From the NCBI GenBank assembly GCA_958430865.1, contig CAUDNR010002624.1, positions 34,939-85,363 on the forward strand: a stretch of DNA of 50,425 bases, in the 5' to 3' direction. The DNA is from Entrophospora sp. SA101. Its lineage: Eukaryota; Glomeromycota; Glomeromycetes; Entrophosporales; Entrophosporaceae. The notes beneath the pieces were generated by a model, which saw nothing but the letters and a program-made list of their open reading frames with translations, was not told where the DNA came from and made no database searches. A program made the translations under genes and the position numbers. Positions 10,931 to 20,766 of this stretch are shown here, piece after piece (position 1 is the first letter of the stretch; every line of letters begins with the position of its first letter).

Positions 10931-11847
10931 TTAATCAAAAGTCCATACAACGTCATCAGAAACACCTTTTAATAAACTAAGAACATCAGTGACATGTGAG
11001 TAATAATCTTCAAATCCTGGTATAAGAGCAAAGGAAAATAACCAAACAGTGCATGATAATGCCATTATGTGTACAGCTACACGTGCAATATCAAAGTCCA
11101 AAATATAAAGAATTGTGTGTATAATTCTTAATATTGTGTATATAATTGAAAAGCTATCGTTATAATTATGATTAAGATTAGTGATGAATTATTATAATAA
11201 TGATGATGACAAATAAATTTATTGATTAAATATGAATTGTCACCTTATTCTATATTTTAAGTGAACTTTATTTGCATGAGAAATAATTATTGCTGTAAAA
11301 AATGCTAAAATCATAAAAATTATTATAATTGTATTAGATGTTATAATTAGATGTTTATAATATCATCTCAATTAAATACCAGGAACATTTTCTAAAGCAA
11401 CTTGGTGCGAAGCAATCATTCTACCAAATGTTCCTTTTATCGCATTTCTATAAATTCTTGGCTCCTTTATTAATGATGAAAAAATAAAAATCATTTCAAT
11501 CAATCAATCAATCATTACACACATCATTATCATCCTTAACAACAACAACTACAGCACCACAATCACCAATCCCAATAATATATAATACTAACATTGTTAA
11601 CATAACCATGCTTTGAGCCCAACGCTTGAGCCCAGACACTCAAAGAAGCTGTTATAACATATGCCCATATAAACATTGTACCAGCCATCAAAAAAGGAAT
11701 ATCTTTTTTTGCAAAGTTGAATAATTGTAATAATTGTACAAGAAAATTTTCAATTTCGAATTGTTGTAAAGTAGCTGTCGCTAGGAAACATATGGGCGAA
11801 AAAGCCGATATAGAAACAATAACTGCTTTTGGTGAAATTTTAGTCAT
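10931..11847 (-). CDS. MAPEG-like integral membrane protein, 4 exons
   Basis: Exons 11847-11593, 11464-11380, 11304-11244 and 11126-10931 join in phase to about 198 residues. The first exon ends at a GTTAGT donor. Four hydrophobic segments are visible (near residues 8-30, 52-78, 107-122 and 150-172). The junction of exons 1 and 2 restores GYVNNEPR, followed by GRMIASHQVALENVPAF, which matches the MAPEG pattern of an Asn/Asp-Pro-Arg loop followed by a His-Gln...Glu-Asn helix. MAPEG proteins are membrane enzymes of eicosanoid and glutathione metabolism; many fungal members have no known substrate. The ATG at 11847 is preferred to an upstream TTG in the same frame. Confidence 0.72.
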
Positions 11848-12790
11848 GATTACAAGCAATAATAAAAATTTTAATGATTTATTTACAATTTAATATTTAA
11901 TTATTAATTTGCATATTGTGTTTCCATTATCAATAAAAATAAAAATGGTAATTACATCCGGAAAAGCATGCTTGCTTTTCTCAGTAGACCTGCCTTAAAA
12001 TACAACATAAGAAATTAAATGATCTTTATTATTATTCTTTCCAATCCGTCCAATTACATTCTGTTAAGCTTTAGATCAAGATTTTATGGGGGTCAAGATG
12101 TTAGGCACTTTATTTTTATTCACTCAATTCTGTTGGAGCGTCCACTAAATTCCGATTTCATTAATTCTCTTTATGCAGTATATATATTGCATTGAAATTG
12201 TTTAATGTATATTTATTTACTTATCTTTTCTGTAAATAAGATAGAAATATATAGTAAATTTACAACGAGAACAATTTTGTTAATTAAATTTTAGAATGTC
12301 TGATCTCAATGTGAAAAAGCAAAATTTCCTATTTATTTTGTAAAGAAGGATCTATTTTGTAAAATAAAAATATAATTTGATGCTCTCCTTACAAGGTAGA
12401 GGAGAAAGGCAATGTTATGTGAGGAGCACCCCTTCCATAAGACGTCATCTCTTCATCACTCACCAACACTGAATAGATACTCTATAGGGATTTAGTAAGC
12501 AACTTGTACCACTTAAAAGTTTAGATTTTATTTTTCATACAAAGAATTTAACTGAAATTATGATTGATATTATATCCTGAATACAGCGTTTCTAATAAGA
12601 GATATTTGAACTAATATAACAAATTATCCAAAAGTGATAATATTAAGATGAGAAAATTAAATAAATATTCCCAGATGCTTGATAAAACCTACATGGTTAT
12701 TTTCCTGCCGACCATTATACTGGCCTGCCAAAGCTCTAAAATAATTAGTATGTAACATGCTGAAACTCTGTCAATTGATTCCTGGAGGGG
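11848..12790. other. Intergenic, no gene recognised
   Basis: AT-rich sequence upstream of the MAPEG-like gene. It probably holds that gene's promoter near 11850-12000. No open frame with protein character and no repeat structure was seen. Confidence 0.4.
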
Positions 12791-12798
12791 GTTTCAAC

Positions 12799-13053
12799 TA
12801 AGGTTTCTGGTCCAAACTGTTTTCTCAAAGCCCAAACTAGTTTGGGCAATTTGGACTTCTCGGCATTTTTTATAAACATGAACATTAAAAAACTATACCA
12901 ATCAACTTATTTTAACTTAAACAACTTTAAAGTAATGTTGCCCAATTTCGGCTATTAACAAAAAATAGTTTGGGCTTATAAAAAAGTAATTTTTGCCTAA
13001 AGTATTTTGGCAATTTCGGCTACTAATAAAGAGAATTTCAGCCAGAAACCTTA
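12799..13053. mobile_element. hAT-like MITE, copy 1, with 8-bp TSD
   Basis: The 255-base element has perfect 12-bp terminal inverted repeats, TAAGGTTTCTGG at 12799-12810 and CCAGAAACCTTA at 13042-13053. It is flanked by the direct repeat GTTTCAAC at 12791-12798 and 13054-13061. An 8-bp target duplication is the hallmark of the hAT superfamily. It contains the internal palindrome CCCAAACTAGTTTGGG near 12831 and has no transposase coding capacity. The family name is unknown. Confidence 0.85.
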
Positions 13054-13684
13054 GTTTCAACAGGCAACAATGTCTCCGTGATATAAATAACAAATTTTTT
13101 AACATTGAAACAATGATGAAAAGAAGAAATTCAGGTATGTCTCTTGTATATATTGATGGGCACTGCTATTAAAATGGCATAATATAAATGAAAAAATGGC
13201 TAAATTGTATAGGTTGAAGCATCATATATTGTAAATTGTGCAAACTGTTGAATCAAGCAAAAAAGGTAAAATCAAATGTAATGTTTCAAGATGTCTTAAT
13301 GTTTTGATTAGCTACTTGGAGTACTTATGTTTTTCATCTCATCTCCCACTCCTCAATGAGATCCAATGCAAAAGTGATTTTGAGAGTCAAGAACAGCAAG
13401 AGCTCTATGACATACAATCTTTGCTGTTAGTCAATAATGTTCATTGAATGGGTAAGAATGGTTTGATGTTATCATAGTAAATAATCATAGTTGAATCCCA
13501 ATTCCAATCTTCACATTATTCACAAAATTAAGGCATATGAATATCTTATATTTGTACAATTTGAAAACAGAAAATTTTGGGTGTCTAATTGATGGTATGA
13601 ATATGGGAAAACTCTTACCACACCTACCTCGGTTACACGTCAAGTTTTTTTTTAAGATAAGATTTCTTTATTTTCTACCAATCA
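12799..13684 (+). repeat. Tandem block duplication, unit 1 (MITE plus 631 bases)
   Basis: This block recurs at 14139-15024 with a constant offset of 1340. Several substitutions separate the copies within the MITE part, while I saw none in the 600 or so bases after about 13020. The open frames at 13238-13447 and 13537-13728 exist in both copies and show no recognisable domain; I do not regard them as genes. Confidence 0.9.
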
Positions 13685-13980
13685 ATGTAAGAATTAACAT
13701 ACTCAATGTAAGAAGTAAACATACTTGATGCAAGAAAGAAACATACTCAATGTACATAGTAAACATACTCGATGCAAGAAAGAAACATACTCAATGTACA
13801 TAGTAAACATACTCAATGTAAGAAAGGAACATACTCAATGTATGGAATAAACATACTCAATGTAAGAAAGAAACATACTCAATCTAAGAAAGAAACGTAC
13901 TCAATGTAAGAAGTAAATGTATTTAATGCAAGGAGTAAATGTACTTGATATAAGGAGTAAATGTACTTATTACAAGTGTA
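13685..13980. repeat. Minisatellite, unit about 20-22 bases
   Basis: About a dozen or more units follow ACATACTCAATGTAAGAAAG with variants (CTCGATGCAAG, CTCAATGTACATAGTA, GTACTTGATATAAGGAG). The array begins exactly where the two large repeat blocks stop matching. No coding frame crosses it. Confidence 0.85.
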
Positions 13981-14021
13981 TTTTGATATAATGTATAAAA
14001 TTTATTTTTTTAATTCAAATG

Positions 14022-14138
14022 TTTTTATTACAATTTCTTTTTGGTCTGGTATTTTTATTTTCTTTCTTTGCTGGTGATTTTTTGGATTTTTTGCTTGGTG
14101 GAGATTTATCTTTAGGCTTTCTTTTATTGGATCCTAAA
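14022..14138 (-). pseudogene. Lys-rich C-terminal coding fragment cut by a MITE terminus
   Basis: On the minus strand, reading away from the MITE edge at 14139, an open frame encodes about 38 residues of strongly basic protein (GSNKRKPKDKSPPSKKSKKS and onward, Lys/Asn/Arg-rich) ending in a stop. The composition is that of a nuclear protein or transposase tail, and codon choice is clean. Its 5' part is not seen beyond the duplicated block. A TTTAG directly before the fragment could also be a splice acceptor, so it may instead be a last exon whose partner is lost or unrecognised. Confidence 0.35.
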
Positions 14139-14393
14139 TAAGGTTTCCGGTCCAAACTGTTTTCTCAAAGCCCAAACTAGTTTGGGCAATTTGGGCTTCT
14201 CAGCATTTTTTATAAGCATGAACATTAAAAAACTATATCAATCAACTTATTTTAACTTAAACAACTTTAAAGTAATTTTGCCCAATTTCGGCTAATAACA
14301 AAAAATAGTTTGGGCTTATAAAAAAGTAATTTTTGCCTAAAGTATTTTGGCAATTTCGGCTACTAATAAAGAGAATTTCAGCCAGAAACCTTA
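14139..14393. mobile_element. hAT-like MITE, copy 2 (no independent TSD)
   Basis: Same element as at 12799-13053 with several substitutions; the left terminus is TAAGGTTTCCGG. The right flank is again GTTTCAAC, but the left flank is GATCCTAAA, so this copy was not a separate insertion. It is the leading edge of the duplicated block. Confidence 0.8.
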
Positions 14394-15024
14394 GTTTCAA
14401 CAGGCAACAATGTCTCCGTGATATAAATAACAAATTTTTTAACATTGAAACAATGATGAAAAGAAGAAATTCAGGTATGTCTCTTGTATATATTGATGGG
14501 CACTGCTATTAAAATGGCATAATATAAATGAAAAAATGGCTAAATTGTATAGGTTGAAGCATCATATATTGTAAATTGTGCAAACTGTTGAATCAAGCAA
14601 AAAAGGTAAAATCAAATGTAATGTTTCAAGATGTCTTAATGTTTTGATTAGCTACTTGGAGTACTTATGTTTTTCATCTCATCTCCCACTCCTCAATGAG
14701 ATCCAATGCAAAAGTGATTTTGAGAGTCAAGAACAGCAAGAGCTCTATGACATACAATCTTTGCTGTTAGTCAATAATGTTCATTGAATGGGTAAGAATG
14801 GTTTGATGTTATCATAGTAAATAATCATAGTTGAATCCCAATTCCAATCTTCACATTATTCACAAAATTAAGGCATATGAATATCTTATATTTGTACAAT
14901 TTGAAAACAGAAAATTTTGGGTGTCTAATTGATGGTATGAATATGGGAAAACTCTTACCACACCTACCTCGGTTACACGTCAAGTTTTTTTTTAAGATAA
15001 GATTTCTTTATTTTCTACCAATCA
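14139..15024 (+). repeat. Tandem block duplication, unit 2
   Basis: Second copy of 12799-13684. It starts at the outermost base of the MITE terminus and ends in ...CCAATCA, after which the sequence differs from unit 1. Confidence 0.9.
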
Positions 15025-15074
15025 TGGGGGTTCTGGGTTGGGATTCGCGTAACCGAGGTAGGTGTGGTAAGAGT
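14951..15074. repeat. Inverted repeat with perfect 26-bp arms
   Basis: Arms at 14951-14976 (begins ACTCTTACCACACC) and 15049-15074 (ends GGTGTGGTAAGAGT) are exact reverse complements around a 72-base loop. Only the left arm exists in unit 1 of the block duplication (13611-13636). The arms could be the ends of a small DNA element nested at the unit 2 boundary. Confidence 0.85.
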
Positions 15075-15075
15075 A

Positions 15076-16093
15076 TTCTAAATATGGTAATACAAACAGA
15101 TCAATTGGTCAAGTGCCTGTACGTTTATAAATGAATTTTTTTGAAGGCGTGCTTATTATAAGCCATGATTTAACTCAATTTTATTATTTGCAGCTGTAGT
15201 AGTCTAGAAATACAAGCTGAGTTACCAAAGCTTATATAAATTATCAAATACTTGTAAAATATCTAAACTTTAACAATCTTAAGAAATGAATTTTAAAGCG
15301 ATTTGATTTGAGTCAAACAAAAGTTTTAAATTTAAATATCATATAACTAGAATAAGGAAAATACCAGGAAAATAATCTTATTATTATGTAAACCTACATA
15401 GGGCTCAAAATTGACCGGCATCATGCGGAAGTGTTACCAGAATTATCAAAGTTTCGACATAATGCTGGTCAATTTGAACCTACGCGGGTTCACACAAGAT
15501 TTATTTTCCTGTTGAACCTCATTTCAACCATTATGAAAAATTCATGTACTGAATACTGGAATAGATGTGGAATGAATACTTAAAGAGAAAACATATTTTT
15601 GATATGGAATGCATTAAAAAAAACACATACTAATATGGGAAAATGCACTTTCCCATACCTAAAAATATGGACTCAATCTAAGTTCAATGTATTTTAATTA
15701 TATCTAACTCATTCTTGTAAAATGTGAATGGAAAATTTGACTAGTTGATAGTAACAGTTCTCTTAAACAATCGTTGTCGTTTGTATCAATTTCAATATGC
15801 AAAATTTTTAAGTTTGTACATCGAACTTTGAGCATTTAGAAGATTTATAACAAAATATTACATTAGAAAGATATATATTTTGATACATTATTGACAGAGA
15901 TTCATTCATTAATTACTTTTCAAGAGGACCTATACTATTCTCACAATTGATTATGTGAAGTTTATAATTGTCATAAAAAGACGAAAGAGATGGGTGGTGG
16001 TTATTTATTATTCTGAATTCAGGACTTCTACTCGAATTACATTGGAATGATTATTCGAATAAAACGAATAAAACAAAACAAATGATTTGAATA
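15076..16093. other. Intergenic, no gene recognised
   Basis: No convincing open frame or repeat. A region near 15405-15500 is less AT-rich but has no recognisable content. Confidence 0.4.
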
Positions 16094-16101
16094 GTTTCCG
16101 T

Positions 16102-16597
16102 TGGATGTTGGAATCGTCCAAAAAATCCTTAGTCGATTACTAGGTGTCAAAATTTCTTTAGTCGACTAAAAAAATTTTTTTTTTAATTTGCAAATTATGA
16201 ATTTATTTCCATTTGAATCTTTCAATTTTTCAAAATACTTCCACACAAAACCATGTGTTACGATTCGTTTTTTAAAGGTATTCTGGAACCACCGCTTAAA
16301 TCATTGGAACTTGAAGTCAATGAACTATTGGACCTTGTATTGGAAATGTTTATTCGTTCACATGTAAAATTATCATCAACAACACCACACTATTGTCGTC
16401 ATCATCATATTGATGGCATTGATATTCTTCCGCATATAAATTTTCCATTTTGAATGATAAACCACAAAAATCGTTATAATAATATTAGCATAATATCAGT
16501 TAGTATTAATAGTATTACTGTATTTGTAGTCGACTATTAGTTGTTCAAAAAAAAGTTAATTTGATACTATTACTATTTTAGTCGATTCCAACCTCTA
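16102..16597. mobile_element. hAT-like non-autonomous element, 496 bases, 8-bp TSD
   Basis: Flanked by GTTTCCGT at 16094-16101 and 16598-16605. Terminal inverted repeats are TGGATGTTGGAATCG at 16102-16116 and, read inward from the right, TAGAGGTTGGAATCG (16597-16583), 13 of 15 matching. Four subterminal copies of AGTCGA(C/T)T lie close to the ends (about 16131, 16160, 16528 and 16580), as is usual for hAT transposase binding. The 66-codon open frame at 16253-16453 inside has no domain that I recognise. It may be a transposase relic or chance. Confidence 0.82.
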
Positions 16598-16871
16598 GTT
16601 TCCGTAATTGGAGGTTTTTCCTTGTAGCGATAATAATAGAAATAATTGGGGTTTTTTTAGTAGCGATAAAAATAACTTTGTGTGAAACGATTTCCATTAT
16701 TCAAATAAGAAATTGTATTACGAATGGCTTATTTTAATTGATATATTTAATATAGTGTTTATTTCCTGGAATGTCAAGAATCTACTGTTGTTATTTTTAG
16801 ATGCATTGTATATTAATATATTATTTATTTATATACAAAATACAACGAATGTATGGATTTTTTTTTACCAA

Positions 16872-17506
16872 NNNNNNNNNNNNNNNNNNNNNNNNNNNNN
16901 NNNNNNNNNNNNNNNNNNNNNNNNNNNNNNNNNNNNNNNNNNNNNNNNNNNNNNNNNNNNNNNNNNNNNNNNNNNNNNNNNNNNNNNNNNNNNNNNNNNN
17001 NNNNNNNNNNNNNNNNNNNNNNNNNNNNNNNNNNNNNNNNNNNNNNNNNNNNNNNNNNNNNNNNNNNNNNNNNNNNNNNNNNNNNNNNNNNNNNNNNNNN
17101 NNNNNNNNNNNNNNNNNNNNNNNNNNNNNNNNNNNNNNNNNNNNNNNNNNNNNNNNNNNNNNNNNNNNNNNNNNNNNNNNNNNNNNNNNNNNNNNNNNNN
17201 NNNNNNNNNNNNNNNNNNNNNNNNNNNNNNNNNNNNNNNNNNNNNNNNNNNNNNNNNNNNNNNNNNNNNNNNNNNNNNNNNNNNNNNNNNNNNNNNNNNN
17301 NNNNNNNNNNNNNNNNNNNNNNNNNNNNNNNNNNNNNNNNNNNNNNNNNNNNNNNNNNNNNNNNNNNNNNNNNNNNNNNNNNNNNNNNNNNNNNNNNNNN
17401 NNNNNNNNNNNNNNNNNNNNNNNNNNNNNNNNNNNNNNNNNNNNNNNNNNNNNNNNNNNNNNNNNNNNNNNNNNNNNNNNNNNNNNNNNNNNNNNNNNNN
17501 NNNNNN
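16872..17506. other. Assembly gap (run of N)
   Basis: 635 unknown bases. Open frames spanning it are artefacts. The coding part of REI1 runs into its right edge. Confidence 0.99.
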
Positions 17507-17599
17507 ATAATGATTTCGTTGAAGTTCAGCAGAAGAAAAACCAACTTGACAAGCTAAACAAGTAAAAAGTAAAGTTTGGGGTTGTTGTTGATCGGTCAT
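17507..17599 (-). CDS. REI1: REI1/ZNF622-type ribosome biogenesis factor, N-terminus only
   Basis: Reading left from the ATG at 17599, the frame encodes MTDQQQPQTLLFTCLACQVG, continuing to ELQRNHY, and enters the gap. This is the first C2H2 zinc finger of the Rei1/ZNF622 family: a CxxC in an F-T-C-x-x-C context followed by LQR-x-HY. Rei1 acts in cytoplasmic maturation of the 60S ribosomal subunit, in release of the Arx1-Alb1 complex. The family is usually about 350-480 residues, far more than a 635-base gap could hold, and no Rei1-like sequence is seen left of the gap. Confidence 0.82.
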
Positions 17600-18155
17600 A
17601 TTGATTACAAGTTGTAGTTGTTTAATTTATTTTGTGGTTAAAAGACTCGATGATCAACATAAATTGTATAATCAACCAGTATTACTTGAAAAGGGCTTTC
17701 TCAATTATCCAATCATAAGATTTATTAGGTAATTGTTCACTTAGTACTGTAGTATTAATATTAGTCATCCGGCTTTGTTTTTCTTTTCAAGTATTTCCTT
17801 TTCAGACTTTTTTTACTTTAGCATTGTTCCATTCTTTTCCCGCAAATTTTATCCAACTCATTCAACCTCTCTAACCTCACCTCCAACTTTTCATACTCCT
17901 TGTTTGCTCGCTTGAATTCCTTTTCCATTTTTCGATAGTAGACTTTTTTTTTGTAAAGTAAATAAAAATTTAAAAGAAAAAAATTAATTAATTAATTAAT
18001 TAATTGTTCCTATGCTTAATTTTTACTACCATAGTAAAACGGACTACTAATCTGTAAAAACAAAACAAAAAACCAAAAGTAGTCAGAGTACTTGCATAGA
18101 AGGAAAAAATACTCAGATCCAAAGCCATTTTGAGTATTACCTATTTTTTAGGCAC
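17600..18155. other. Upstream region of REI1, no other gene seen
   Basis: AT-rich sequence with a short TTAA(TTAA)n tract at about 17984-18005. Nothing else was recognised. Confidence 0.4.
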
Positions 18156-18159
18156 TCTA

Positions 18160-18290
18160 ATAGGTACATAATATATCTATTAGATTATGTATCTACTTAG
18201 CTAGGTTATGTATCTACTAGGATTAGACAATGTATCTACTATGACTAGATTATGTATCTACTAGGATTAGACCATGTATCTACTTTGTGG
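18160..18290. repeat. Minisatellite with unit about 24 bases
   Basis: The motif ATTATGTATCTACTAGGATT is repeated about five times with small changes (TTAGCTAGGTT, ATGACTAG). Confidence 0.8.
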
Positions 18291-18334
18291 CCTGATGATG
18301 AGAATTGGCCACATATCAATGTGGCCCATTTTTA

Positions 18335-18620
18335 TTTTACGAGTGATTTACGAATTCATCTTCATTTGGGTTATGATTGATTCACAAATTCATTGTCATT
18401 TGGGTTAGGATTTGACCCACGAATTCGTTATCATTTGGATGTTGATTGATCCACAAATTCGACATCATTTGGATGACGATTGATCCACAAATTCGACGTC
18501 ATTTGGATAACGATTTGACCCACAAATTCATTGTTGTTTGGATGACGATTGAGCCACAAATTCGACATCACTTGGATAACGATTGATCCACAAATTCAAC
18601 GTCATTTGCACAATGATGTA
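18335..18620. repeat. Minisatellite with unit about 34-36 bases
   Basis: About eight units built on GATTGATCCACAAATTCGAC followed by ATCATTTGGATGAC. Units near the right end are most alike; those at the left are more diverged. Confidence 0.85.
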
Positions 18621-18814
18621 ATTATTAATAAATTAGACTATTTTGTGGTCAAATGATGCATTGATCGAATATTCTAATAATTTAACACAAAAACATATAA
18701 ATAGAACCTCTATCCCCACTTCTTGACCAAAAAAACCAATTCGTAAAAAATACATGTCTCCTATACCACTACAAATAACACCACAATCTTTTAGGCGATT
18801 TGCCAACTTTTTCA

Positions 18815-18985
18815 ATTGTGAGGATGAGGCACGAAGTGCTGAATTGGCAATCTGTATTTTGGCCTTGTATGTCGAACTTGAATGCCAGGTGAGGCATGTA
18901 GTGCCAAAATAGTATTTGTGATCTGGCTTTGCATGTTGCATTCAAATGCTAGGTTTGAGGCACGAAGCGCCAAATTGTTATCCCT
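18815..18985. repeat. Imperfect tandem repeat, unit about 65 bases
   Basis: Three partial units share TGAGGCACGAAGYGCC and a following AAATGCYAGG block. Overlapping short open frames on both strands are by-products of the repeat. Confidence 0.65.
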
Positions 18986-19164
18986 ACTTGGTGATTTGCA
19001 AAAGCACAATTTTTCTTACTTCTTCCTTATATTATTCTACCTATGCGTATCATCACAAGTATACTATGTTTTGGGTCTCTAGAAACCTTTCTCGTATAGT
19101 TGGTGCTTCCAGGTATTACCTCTCCATGTAAAACTTTGTCCTATCCTTTGTTGTTTTACTATTG

Positions 19165-19285
19165 AAAAATTGAATGTACTACTGATTCGAAAATTTTATT
19201 CTTACTTTTGTGTACTACAGAATCAAAAAATTTATTCTTACTTTTGCATACTACTGAAAAAATTTCACACTTTTGTGCCATAATT
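19165..19285. repeat. Short tandem repeat, unit about 36 bases
   Basis: Three units contain TACTAC followed by a T-rich block TTTATTCTTACTTTTG; the last is shortened. Confidence 0.65.
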
Positions 19286-19765
19286 CCATCACATGAATTT
19301 TTTTGTAATATACATACAAATGACAACTTTAGGAAATGATTCTAGCTATAAACCGTTGTACATTACTGACGTCTCAAGAGAAACAAGTGAGGTATCGAGG
19401 TATGTGTGATTACACATGTATGTAATATTATTTAGCTTGAAGAGCTGTTCAAATTAATACAATGTACAACAGCTCAACTTCAAGAGACCATCAGGAAATT
19501 AATTTAGCATAAACTTGCATAGATCTTATGATGCTGGCGTAATAATGCGTAAATCTTACAGTGCCGATGTAAGTTTTACACTTTTTTGTTATTAAACTTA
19601 CAATTGACACATCTTATTATTATTATCTTGTCTTTTTTTCTCAATATTCACATGACCATGATTTTCTTTTTTATCATTTTCATTCAAGTAAACATAACCA
19701 AAAGCATAATTTACTATCAAAAAGTAGAAATAGCATAAAATTTGTTTGTCTTTATTATATAATAA

Positions 19766-20059
19766 TTATTCGTCATTAAATACTTCTAATACTTCAAGCA
19801 ATGTTTCTCTTGTCTTTTCATCAACTTCTTTGTTGAAGACACGCCATTCTTTGTGAATTTCTTCAATGGTTTTCGTATCTTCCAAAGAAAGATTTACAAA
19901 ATATTTTAATACGTTTGTTTCATTTTCATTATAATCCCATTTTTTAGAAATATCTCTAAAAAGGAAATCATCCTTAAGTCTTCGAGACTTTTCTTCTAAG
20001 ATACTCTTAAATTTTTCTAGTTTATCATTTTTTAACTTATTATCAAAGCTCTTTTCCAT
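19766..20059 (-). CDS. Hypothetical 97-residue charged protein
   Basis: A single uninterrupted frame from ATG 20059 to a TAA encodes a hydrophilic, helix-prone protein rich in Lys and Glu (MEKSFDNKLKNDKLEKFKSI, later KDTKTIEEIHKEW-like stretches and LLEVLEVFNDE at the end). No signal peptide, membrane segment or known domain is visible. Amino-acid use is not that of random AT-rich sequence, and a poly(A)-like AATAAT region follows the stop. I do not recognise the family. It may be a complete small gene or the last exon of a longer one. Confidence 0.5.
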   Translation of the reverse strand: MEKSFDNKLKNDKLEKFKSILEEKSRRLKDDFLFRDISKKWDYNENETNVLKYFVNLSLEDTKTIEEIHKEWRVFNKEVDEKTRETLLEVLEVFNDE

Positions 20060-20269
20060 TATGAAAAAGAAACTTGTTATTATTATAAAAAAAATGACTA
20101 TTGTTATTTATGGATCAATTCGAAGGTTGTTAATATTGTCATTTATACATTTCGTTTTAATAGTATTATTAACGTCAAGGTGTATTGTTATTAATTAAAT
20201 ACAATACATACACGAATAATAATTTTATGTTAATGCGAACGATTTATAAGTTTAATGAAACTAGGCTTA

Positions 20270-20655
20270 ATTTAAGTTGCGCAATTAGGAAAGTTACATT
20301 GCGCGATATTATTTATTATTATTAAATTTTATTAGTAATTGTTTTATTGTTATTCTAAAGGTATTTATGAAAGTTTTAAAATTTACAAATAAATGCAGTC
20401 TTTTTTAATGCTTAAACAATACAAAAGTTGAAAATGGGACTTGAGTTCAGTTCTATATATTGCAGTTGCGACATATAATACAGGATGTTGATAGAAATAT
20501 ATTAATATACTTTTAAAAAATGATTATATTCATGTATTGTTTAAAAATTTATATATAAATTATCCCAACTCTTCAGCATAGCAGAAATTTGAAATGTTAC
20601 ATTAATATTAATTTTTTATATTGTGCAATGTAACTTCTGGCAAGCGATAAACTGA
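20270..20655. repeat. Possible MITE-like inverted repeat
   Basis: AAGTTACATTGCGCGATAT near 20290-20310 is matched in inverse by ATTGTGCAATGTAACTT near 20618-20638, with weaker similarity extending outward on both sides. No clear target-site duplication was found. Confidence 0.4.
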
Positions 20656-20766
20656 TTTGAATCGGAGATGGGTTCTCAATAACATTTCGTGTGATAACAA
20701 ACTTCCACTATGCTCAACTCTTCTGGAATAAGCTTTATCTGACTGAACTCCAGGGGGCGGGAAGCA

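Noticed and set aside
13238..13728. Two short frames repeated in both units of the block duplication
   Set aside because: Identity between copies reflects the DNA duplication, not selection. No domain or splice support.
13685..13980. Possible CRISPR-like or coding repeat
   Set aside because: It is a plain minisatellite with variants throughout, and no frame is open across it.
16713..17565. Several open frames of 230-265 codons across the N run
   Set aside because: They consist almost only of undetermined bases. Only the minus-strand N-terminus at 17507-17599 has real sequence (REI1).
18335..18620. Regular repeats with a CRISPR-like period
   Set aside because: Units are contiguous and variable along their whole length, with no repeat/spacer split and no cas genes. 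The setting is eukaryotic.
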